This document shows positions 15,549 through 21,282 of a stretch of DNA of 21,282 nucleotides, in pieces. Source of the DNA: DASSJM01 sp049587975 (GTDB lineage: Bacteria; Actinomycetota; UBA4738; HRBIN12); assembly GCA_049587975.1 (NCBI GenBank), contig JBAVEY010000006.1:1-21282 (forward strand), given 5' to 3'. The notes under the pieces were generated by a model, which ran no database searches, was not told where the DNA came from, and saw nothing but the letters and a program-made list of their open reading frames with translations. How positions within the stretch are numbered: position 1 is the first letter of the stretch; the number at the start of each line of letters is the position of its first letter. A program made the translations under genes and the position numbers.

Positions 15549-15672
15549 CCGGGGCGCGTAAGGGCCTCCGTCTGGACAATCAACAGCTGCGAGGTAGTCC
15601 CCCAGCGACGGTAATCGCGCCTGCGCTACCCAACCCTCTCAATCCGCCCTCAACGCTGCTTATGCGTAGACC
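15549..15672 (+). repeat. Dispersed intergenic repeat, copy D (most complete)
   Basis: All modules are present: GGGGCGCGTAAGGGCCTCCG at the 5' end, CCAGCGACGG at 15602-15611, CCTGCGCTACC at 15620-15630 and the 40-base core at 15633-15672 ending ATGCGTAGACC. The core has 4 mismatches to copy B. It lies between the SnoaL-like gene and the convergent nucleotidyltransferase gene. It serves as the reference copy for the family. Confidence 0.75.
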
Positions 15673-15697
15673 GAGGCCCCAGCTCAGTTGTCGTCGT

Positions 15698-16489
15698 TCA
15701 GGAGTGGTCGAGGTGTCGCCCGACCAGTGCGTCGAGCTCTGAGGGGTAGGAGAGGCCCTTCGATCGAGCCACGATCGGTGCCTGACGTCGGAAGTACGCC
15801 AGGAGCTCGCGGCCCGCCCGGAGCAAGTCGTCTCGGTCGATCGGGACGAACGTCGACCGAAGCGGGTCCAGGCGGTCTGTCGAAATCGCGGTGTCGAGCT
15901 TCCAGTACGGCTCGCCCTCGACCTCCACGTCCTGTTCGATCCGAATCAGACTCACGCAGTAGTGGCGGAGCTGCTCGAGCTGTCCGGCCGCCCACCAGAG
16001 CTGTCCGCGTTCAATCGCCGCGGTGAAGTGCCCGAGGTCGTGCCAGAACCAGAAGAGGAGGTTCCGGAGCTCACGCACCTGCTCGTCGGGATCCAAATCG
16101 GGGAGAGGGAACTCGAGCCCGGAGAGTATCCCCGACTGGTCGTAGAGGACACGGTGAGGCCCCGAACGGATCGAACGCAGATCGCCTTCACGGAAGAAGA
16201 GCAGCTCGAGCTCGACCCCGTCGGCGAATATCACGAACGCGACGTTCTCGTTCCCGAATCCCTCGAGGAACAAGGGTTGCCCGAGGAGGCGGACGAACCC
16301 GTCTTTCTCGGCGATCAGCTCACCGTACGAGGCGTCGACGACGATAAGGGAGATGTCGTAGTCGGAGAGGTCGTCCGCTCCTCCCCGCACGCGAGAGCCA
16401 CCGAGGAACGCGGCAACGATCCGCTCGTCCGCCGCGCACCGTTCGACGAGGCGCGTGATCAAAGCATCCTCTCGCTTCTCGGTCGACAT
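15698..16489 (-). CDS. Nucleotidyltransferase, aminoglycoside 6-adenylyltransferase (AadE)-like
   Basis: The 263-residue protein shows the nucleotidyltransferase signature GGSRVRGGADDLSDYDIS (from G30), with metal-binding D43 and D45 and a probable third carboxylate in VELELLFF (E92 or E94). These residues transfer a nucleotide from ATP to a hydroxyl. Fold and length resemble ANT(6)/AadE streptomycin adenylyltransferases and related uncharacterised enzymes; antibiotic modification is a possibility only. The long helical C-terminal part (LLFWFWHDLGHFTAAIERGQ) is typical of the group. I place the start at the ATG of MSTEKRED (16489), with GAGG five bases upstream. The frame is open to 16588, but that stretch overlaps repeat copy F1 and its composition is not protein-like. 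No lesion was seen. Confidence 0.8.
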   Translation of the reverse strand: MSTEKREDALITRLVERCAADERIVAAFLGGSRVRGGADDLSDYDISLIVVDASYGELIAEKDGFVRLLGQPLFLEGFGNENVAFVIFADGVELELLFFREGDLRSIRSGPHRVLYDQSGILSGLEFPLPDLDPDEQVRELRNLLFWFWHDLGHFTAAIERGQLWWAAGQLEQLRHYCVSLIRIEQDVEVEGEPYWKLDTAISTDRLDPLRSTFVPIDRDDLLRAGRELLAYFRRQAPIVARSKGLSYPSELDALVGRHLDHS

Positions 16490-16526
16490 CGTGCCTCGAG
16501 CATCGCAGCCGTCCGGATAGACGCAA

Positions 16527-16595
16527 GAGGCCTCCGAGCTTCCGTGCCTGCGCCACCCAACCCTCTTAATCCGCGGACAGAGTTCCACGTAGACG
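16527..16595 (+). repeat. Dispersed intergenic repeat, copy F1
   Basis: GAGGCCTCC is followed by CGTGCCTGCGCCACCCAACC, TTAATCCGCGGA and CACGTAGACG, in the same order as the other copies but with the middle shortened. Like copy A it has the GCGGACA variant of the core. It lies directly ahead of F2 in the same direction, so the two form a near-tandem pair. Confidence 0.6.
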
Positions 16596-16616
16596 TCTCA
16601 GTGTGGCCGCGGACGC

Positions 16617-16735
16617 TGGGGCGCGTGAGGGCCTCCGTGAGGGACAAGCCGTACGGTCGCCAAGCGTGCTCAGCACGTTCTCGTGCCTGTGCCACCACTC
16701 CTCGTGATCTGCGGATCCTGCTCCACGCAGACGTG
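16617..16735 (+). repeat. Dispersed intergenic repeat, copy F2
   Basis: TGGGGCGCGTGAGGGCCTCC, then GGGACAAGCC, CGTGCCTGTGCCACC, GATCTGCGGA and CACGCAGACG follow in order. It aligns over its whole length with copy A, sharing the GGGACAAGCC module that copies B and D lack. It marks the right-hand limit of the repeat family in this window. Confidence 0.65.
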
Positions 16736-16951
16736 GATGGCGCTCCGCTCATTGGCACTTGCTCATCGCTTGCTCACGACGGGACGACATCCACGGATAC
16801 CTGACGACGCCTCCGATCGCCATCGCGACGGAACGCGCCTGGCCGGATCAGATGTTCGGTGTTGAAGGAGGTACTCGCGAGAACCTCGTTCTACCGGAGA
16901 CGCCGTACTCGATGTGGGTCACGCCTGGCGCTTTCGATCACCCAACGGTCG
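16736..16951. other. Gene-free stretch downstream of the PPK2 gene
   Basis: I see no convincing gene, RNA or terminator here. A plus-strand frame reading ENLVLPETPYSMWVTPGAF is locally protein-like but has no start signal and runs antisense into the PPK2 gene. AAGGAGGT at 16864-16871 is not followed by a start codon. Confidence 0.4.
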
Positions 16952-17842
16952 TCAGAAGGGCGTCGGGATCAGCCGCAGCGGCAGCTCCTGTTCCCGGTAC
17001 TTGCCGCGCTGCTGCCGCTTCGGCAGCGAGAACTCTCGCGGGACACGCGGCGCGTAGGGAACGACGCTCAGCAGGTGGCTGATGATGTTCAGCCGGCCCC
17101 GCTTCTTGTCGTCGGTGTACGCGATGTACCAGGGCGCCCACGCCGTATCGGTCGCGGCGAACATGGCGTCGCGGGCCCGCGAGTAGTCGTACCAGCGACC
17201 GTAGGACTTCAGGTCCATGTCCGAGAGCTTCCAGATCTTGCGGGGATCGTGGATGCGGGCCTTCAGACGCCGGGTCTGCTCGCCGGGGCTGACCTCCAGC
17301 CAGTACTTGATGAGCAGGATCCCGGCATCGACCATCGCCCGCTCGAAGGCGGGGGCCCCCTCGAGGAACCGCTTCGTCTCCTCCGGCGTGCAGAAGCCCA
17401 TGACCCGCTCGACGCCCGCGCGGTTGTACCAGCTGCGGTCGAAGATCACGACCTCGCCGGCCGCGGGGAAGTGCGGGACGTAGCGCTGCAGGTACATCTG
17501 GGACCTCTCGCGCTCGGTCGGCGCGGTGAGAGCGACGACGCGGAACACGCGTGGGCTCACCCGCTCGGTGATCCGCTTGATCGTGCCTCCCTTGCCAGCC
17601 GTATCGCGTCCCTCGAAGACGACGCAGATCTTGGCTCCGGACGACTTGACCCACTCCTGCATCGCCACGAGCTCGCCGTGAAGGCTCCTCATCTCGCGCT
17701 CGTAGGGCTTCGTCTTCATCTTCGGGGGCGGTCCCGGCTCCGCTCGCTCCCGCGCCACGGACGAGGTCGCCGGGATCTCCGGGTCGCGCTCGTTCGTCTT
17801 CTTCTTCTCCTTCTTGCTGGCCTTCTTCTGCTTCTTGGCCAT
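16952..17842 (-). CDS. ppk2: PPK2-family polyphosphate kinase
   Basis: The 296-residue protein has a lysine-rich N-terminal tail of about 45 residues, followed by the PPK2 core. Visible are Walker A as FEGRDTAGKGG (K84), the helix GTIKRITERVSPRVFRVVAL, Walker B as VVIFDRSWYNRAGVE (D135), the lid region with YVPHFPAAGE, and LLIKYWLEVSPGEQTRRL. PPK2 enzymes move phosphate between polyphosphate and nucleotides; this single-domain form could be the ADP- or GDP-using class. The start is the ATG at 17842, with GGAGGTGAG seven bases upstream; an in-frame ATG at 17881 lacks support. The gene follows the P-type ATPase gene after 48 bp on the same strand, so they are probably one operon, with an exopolyphosphatase gene further upstream. 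Confidence 0.92.
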   Translation of the reverse strand: MAKKQKKASKKEKKKTNERDPEIPATSSVARERAEPGPPPKMKTKPYEREMRSLHGELVAMQEWVKSSGAKICVVFEGRDTAGKGGTIKRITERVSPRVFRVVALTAPTERERSQMYLQRYVPHFPAAGEVVIFDRSWYNRAGVERVMGFCTPEETKRFLEGAPAFERAMVDAGILLIKYWLEVSPGEQTRRLKARIHDPRKIWKLSDMDLKSYGRWYDYSRARDAMFAATDTAWAPWYIAYTDDKKRGRLNIISHLLSVVPYAPRVPREFSLPKRQQRGKYREQELPLRLIPTPF

Positions 17843-17890
17843 GCCCTCACCTCCGATGGGATGCGTTGACGTGAGACTCACGCACGATGC

Positions 17891-20743
17891 TCATCGAGCC
17901 GTCTCGGCGACCGCCCGGGCCGGCGCGACCGTCCGCTGCGTCCCGGTCACGGCCGCCTCCGGTGCACCCCGGCGGCGGATCCACTTGCCGACCTCGATCA
18001 CCACCGGAAGCGTCAGGGCGAGGCCGATCGAAGCGAGCCACTGGGTTCCGGTGAGCGAGGTGGTCAGCAAGCCGGTCTGGAGTCGGGGCAGCTCGGTGCC
18101 GAGGTAGATCAGTGTGACGGGGATCAGGCCGATCCCCAGCGCCTTCAGGATGGGAGCGGCGAGTCCGGTCGTGGGGTCGCGGCGGTTCGTCAACGCGTTG
18201 AAGACGGTCCCCAGGCCCATCACCACGAACGTCATGGTCATGGAGACGCTCGCGTGATCCGTGCTCGGCTCGTCCGGTCCCGCGACGAGCGGGACCAGCG
18301 CGGCAAGGAAGAGCACCGCCCCGTAGAGGACCCAGAACGCGATCGCGGTCCGGTTGGTGATGGGGACCGCGGGATCCCTCGGTGGCCGATGCATCACGTC
18401 GGGATCCTCCGGGTCGACGGCGATGATCACGACACCGAACGAAGTCGCGAAGAAGAGCAGGAACAGCACCATCGACGGCGTCATCGCGACACCCTCGTTG
18501 ATGTCGAACGCGGTGGCAGCGATGAAGAGCATCACCAGGGAGAGCAGCTGCGTCATCTGGAACCGGACGTAGGAGACGACCTTGTCGTAGACCCTGCGGC
18601 CGATCTCGACGGCATGCACGAGCGTTCCGAAGTTGTCGTCCGTGAGGATCATCCGGGCCGCCTGCTTGGTGACCTCGCTGCCGCTGCCCATCGCCACGCC
18701 GATGTCGGCCTGCTTCAGCGCCGCGGCATCGTTCACCGCATCGCCGGTCATCGCGACGATCATCCCCTGGTCCTGCATCGAACGGGCCAGACGGAGCTTG
18801 TCCTGGGGCGAGACCCTCCCGAACACGTGCAGCTCCGGCAGCCGACGGGCGAGCTCATCGTCGGAGAGCGCCTCGAGCTCACTTCCGCTGATCGCGCCCG
18901 GACCGAGGCCGAGCTGCTCGCCGATCGCCTGAGCGGTGACCGCATGGTCGCCCGTGATCATCCGAACGTCGATGCCGGCGCCGAGCGCCGTGTGGACGGC
19001 TCCCTTGGCCTCGGCGCGCAGCGGATCGATGATGCCCACCATGCCGACGAAGCCGAGGCCATGCGTCAGGGACATCGGATCGTCGGCCATCGCCTGCATC
19101 TCGTCGTCCTCCACGAACCGGGCCGCGAAGGCGAGCACGCGTAGCCCCTTCTCGCCCAGGCGCTCGTTGGCCTCGTCGATTCCGTGGCGAGCCTCGGCGA
19201 TCGGGATCTGCGAGCCGCTCATCGGACCCCCCGACTCGCTGCAGCGTGCCAGCACGACGTCGGGACCGCCCTTGACCAGCTGGATCACGCGCCCGGCCCC
19301 TTCCGCGGGCACCCCGTGGAAGGTGGACATGAACTTGTAGTCGGAGTCGAACGGGACCTCGGCCAGGCGCGGGTAGGCCCGGCGTGTCTCCTCGGCGTCG
19401 ACCCCAAGCTTGGCCGCGAGCACGACGAGGGCAGCCTCGGTCGGGTCGCCGACCACCGACCCGTCGTCGCCCACGGTGGCGTCGCTGTCCAAACACAACC
19501 CGAGCGCGAGCCGGGTGAAGTCCGGCACCGGGACGCCGGCGACGGAGGTGATGGCGCCGCTCTTGCGGTAGCCCTCTCCCTCCACCGTGAACCAGTTGCC
19601 GTTCGCGTACATCGTCGACACCATCATCTGGTTCATCGTGAGCGTGCCGGTCTTGTCGGTGTTGATGGCGCTCGTCGCGCCGAGGGTCTCCACGTCCGTG
19701 AGGTTCTTCACCACGGCCTTGGCCTCGGCCAGCTGCTTCGCCCCGAGGGAGAGCAGGCCCGAGACGAACGCCGGGAGTCCGGTGGGGATCGCGGAGATCG
19801 CCATCGCCGTGCCGAGCAGCAGGAGCTCGTCGCCGGGGATGCCCCGGGCGAGGCCCACCACCACGATCAGGGCGACCGCACCCCAGGCGATGATGCCGAG
19901 GACCTTGGTCAGCGAGTCGAGCTCCTTCTGCAGCGGCGAGCGGGTCCGCGTGACGGACGTCAGCATGGTCGCGATCCGACCCATCTCCGTCTCCATGCCG
20001 GTCGCGGTCACGACCATCGACGCGGTGCCTCGGGTGACCGAGGTGTTCTGGAAGAGCATGTTCGACCGGTCGCCGATCGCGACGTCTCCCCCGGTGAGGA
20101 TGCCGGCGTCCTTCGGCACGGGGGCGCTCTCGCCCGTGAGGGCCGCCTCCTGCGTCTCCACCGTCGCAGAACGCGTGATCCGCCCGTCCGCGGGGACGAT
20201 ATCGCCGGCCTCGAGCTGCACGATGTCGCCCGGGACGACCTCGATCGCCGGGACGAGCGCAAGCTCGCCATCGCGCACGACCTTGGCCTGCGGTACCTGC
20301 ATCTTCGCCAGGGCGTCGACGCTCGCCCGTGCCTTCAGCTCCTGCCTGCTGCCGAGCACGACGTTGAGGCCGATCAGCAGGCCCACGATGATGCCCGTCG
20401 AGACCTCGCCGATCAGGAAGCTCACCACAGTGACCGCGATGAGCATGAGGTTCATCGGGTCTCGCAGCTGCTGCAGGGCCACCGCCCACACCGACGGCGG
20501 CTTCTCCCCGGTGATCTGGTTCTGCCCGTAGGTGGAGAGCCGGGTCGCCACCTCGGCTCGTGACAGGCCCGTCGTCTCGTCGGACCCCATCGATGCCACC
20601 ACGTCGGACGCCTCGCGAGCGTACCGGGCGACCGTCTGCGCACCGGCGGCCCCGATCGTCACCGAGGCATCCGGGTGGCCTGCCCCGGAGCCCGGCGAAG
20701 CGGCCTCGCCGGATGTCACGGTGTCGCGATCACCTGGACTCAT
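17891..20743 (-). CDS. P-type II cation-transporting ATPase, atypical ion-site residues
   Basis: The 950-residue membrane protein has the P-type layout: an N-terminal cytoplasmic part, a membrane helix pair near 95-130, an actuator domain with TGES (203-206), phosphorylation site NTDKTGTLT (D363), a nucleotide-binding domain with KGGPDVV, the hinge MTGDAVNDAAALKQADIGVA, and about six C-terminal helices. Domain order matches Ca/Na-type (P2) ATPases. M4 reads IPTGLP (320-324) where PEGLP is usual, and the M6 region reads FFATSFG with no NxxTD, so two standard ion ligands are missing and the ion is uncertain. The hinge has GDAVNDAA rather than GDGVNDAP. GAGGAGGG five bases before the ATG fixes the start. 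It is followed by the PPK2 gene, probably in the same transcript. Confidence 0.92.
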   Translation of the reverse strand: MSPGDRDTVTSGEAASPGSGAGHPDASVTIGAAGAQTVARYAREASDVVASMGSDETTGLSRAEVATRLSTYGQNQITGEKPPSVWAVALQQLRDPMNLMLIAVTVVSFLIGEVSTGIIVGLLIGLNVVLGSRQELKARASVDALAKMQVPQAKVVRDGELALVPAIEVVPGDIVQLEAGDIVPADGRITRSATVETQEAALTGESAPVPKDAGILTGGDVAIGDRSNMLFQNTSVTRGTASMVVTATGMETEMGRIATMLTSVTRTRSPLQKELDSLTKVLGIIAWGAVALIVVVGLARGIPGDELLLLGTAMAISAIPTGLPAFVSGLLSLGAKQLAEAKAVVKNLTDVETLGATSAINTDKTGTLTMNQMMVSTMYANGNWFTVEGEGYRKSGAITSVAGVPVPDFTRLALGLCLDSDATVGDDGSVVGDPTEAALVVLAAKLGVDAEETRRAYPRLAEVPFDSDYKFMSTFHGVPAEGAGRVIQLVKGGPDVVLARCSESGGPMSGSQIPIAEARHGIDEANERLGEKGLRVLAFAARFVEDDEMQAMADDPMSLTHGLGFVGMVGIIDPLRAEAKGAVHTALGAGIDVRMITGDHAVTAQAIGEQLGLGPGAISGSELEALSDDELARRLPELHVFGRVSPQDKLRLARSMQDQGMIVAMTGDAVNDAAALKQADIGVAMGSGSEVTKQAARMILTDDNFGTLVHAVEIGRRVYDKVVSYVRFQMTQLLSLVMLFIAATAFDINEGVAMTPSMVLFLLFFATSFGVVIIAVDPEDPDVMHRPPRDPAVPITNRTAIAFWVLYGAVLFLAALVPLVAGPDEPSTDHASVSMTMTFVVMGLGTVFNALTNRRDPTTGLAAPILKALGIGLIPVTLIYLGTELPRLQTGLLTTSLTGTQWLASIGLALTLPVVIEVGKWIRRRGAPEAAVTGTQRTVAPARAVAETAR

Positions 20744-20814
20744 CTCGACCCTCCTCGCGTCGGCGTCGTCTCTCGATGTGCGGCCGCGGGGCCGTCCTCG
20801 TTAGGCGTCGCCAT
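20740..20814 (-). CDS. Possible 24-residue leader peptide overlapping the ATPase start
   Basis: A minus-strand frame MATPNEDGPAAAHRETTPTR and four more residues ends in a TGA that overlaps the ATPase start codon as ATGA. AAGGAG directly touches its ATG, which is too close to be ideal. The overlap could couple translation, and the ATPase ribosome site lies inside this frame. It may equally be chance, since the frame stays open further upstream to 20934. Confidence 0.25.
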   Translation of the reverse strand: MATPNEDGPAAAHRETTPTRGGSR

Positions 20815-21000
20815 CTCCTTGTTCCTCGATCCCGTCGTGACGGCGAACGGCCCCCTATGGACCCGGATCCGACGGACTCTAACCACCCCAGCTGCCGGCG
20901 AGCATCTGGGGCATCCTTCGCCTCGCGTCTTCACCGGCCTCTGCAGCGGTTGGCGCTCAGTTGGGCGGCTCTCCCTGTGAGGGTCCCCGTCGGGTGTCGC

Positions 21001-21282
21001 CTAGCTCCCGAAACGCTCCGCGAGCACCCCGTGCCGGAGCCCGCGATCGCTCACGACGATGGAGGTCCTGCCGAGCTTGTCCAGGACCGTCCGCACGATG
21101 CACGCACCGGCAAGGATCACCTCCGCACGTTTGGGCTGCAGGCCGACGATGGTGCGGCGAGCCTCTGCGTCCATCGACCGGTAGCGCTCGATCTGCCGGT
21201 CGATCTCCGAGCTCTCGAGGACCGATCCGTTCACCACGTTGGGGTCGTACGTGGCCAGTCCGTGCGCGACGGATGCGAGGTT
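21001..21282 (-). CDS. Ppx/GppA-family exopolyphosphatase, C-terminal part (runs off the window)
   Basis: Ninety-three residues are visible; the gene continues beyond position 21282. The stretch SMDAEARRTIVGLQPKRAEV, then ILAGACIVRTVLDKLG, VVSDRGLRHGVL and AERFGS is the highly typical end of the actinobacterial Ppx/GppA phosphatase core, where the ILAG and SDRGLRHG segments close the second ASKHA-fold domain. These enzymes remove phosphate from polyphosphate ends or hydrolyse pppGpp. The catalytic N-terminal part is outside the window. The gene lies 257 bp upstream of the P-type ATPase gene on the same strand and, with PPK2, makes a polyphosphate-related neighbourhood. Whether it is Ppx or GppA cannot be settled from this piece. 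Confidence 0.88.
   Translation of the reverse strand, partial: NLASVAHGLATYDPNVVNGSVLESSEIDRQIERYRSMDAEARRTIVGLQPKRAEVILAGACIVRTVLDKLGRTSIVVSDRGLRHGVLAERFGS

Noticed and set aside
15549..15672. The repeats as integron attC sites
   Set aside because: Copy D contains ACCCAAC, which fits RYYYAAC, but no matching GTTRRRY lies at a suitable distance, the copies are not overall imperfect palindromes, and there is no integrase gene.
16490..16588. Extending the nucleotidyltransferase to an upstream ATG at 16588
   Set aside because: The added 33 residues overlap repeat copy F1, look non-coding and lack a ribosome site; MSTEKRED has GAGG at normal spacing.
16759..17082. A plus-strand frame with the segment PETPYSMWVTPGAF as a gene remnant
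   Set aside because: It looks locally protein-like, but there is no start signal, it runs antisense into PPK2 and I recognise no family.
1..21282. tRNA, rRNA, CRISPR array, insertion sequence or phage genes
   Set aside because: None was recognised. There are no regularly spaced short repeats, no transposase or integrase motifs and no cloverleaf that I could find by eye.

Overview
The window is GC-rich DNA with long spurious antisense reading frames, Shine-Dalgarno-led genes and gene families typical of soil or water Actinomycetota: a SARP/BTAD regulator with WD40 repeats, a cyclase-AAA-TPR regulator, PPK2, a vanadium haloperoxidase-type phosphatase and a SnoaL-like protein. I read it as an uncultured actinobacterium, probably Thermoleophilia-like. 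That placement is inference; no marker gene is present.

Two regions differ in character. Positions 1 to about 16,740 look like an accessory patchwork. They hold two GNAT acetyltransferases, a frameshifted dihydrofolate-reductase-like gene, a 1,915-residue multidomain regulator, a small lipoprotein gene overlapping a vanadium-haloperoxidase-like gene, a methyltransferase interrupted by an in-frame TGA, a cyclase-AAA-TPR regulator, a SnoaL-like gene and an ANT-like nucleotidyltransferase. Broken gene remnants lie between them. A dispersed intergenic repeat, always in the same orientation, recurs at least seven times and stops with this region. Positions about 16,950 to 21,282 look like a stable minus-strand block: the 3' end of a Ppx/GppA exopolyphosphatase, a P-type cation ATPase and a PPK2 polyphosphate kinase, which suggests polyphosphate and ion homeostasis.

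The centrepiece is the giant minus-strand regulator at 1849-7596. Its order is a degenerate cyclase domain, a SARP DNA-binding plus BTAD unit, a pseudokinase, an nSTAND1-like NTPase, one membrane helix and about 14 WD40 blades. The topology suggests an exported propeller sensor tied to a cytoplasmic, membrane-tethered transcription factor. It is divergently transcribed, across 78 bp, from the lipoprotein-haloperoxidase pair, which makes that pair its obvious candidate target.

Other points worth following are: the dispersed repeat with a 40-base ungapped core; a TGA at a probable Cys codon followed by a perfect hairpin, which is either a nonsense mutation or selenocysteine; a decayed unknown gene family present as two inverted copies; and paired direct repeats ahead of the SnoaL-like gene. 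Several single-base lesions sit in C/G runs, so sequencing or assembly error must be excluded before calling those genes dead.
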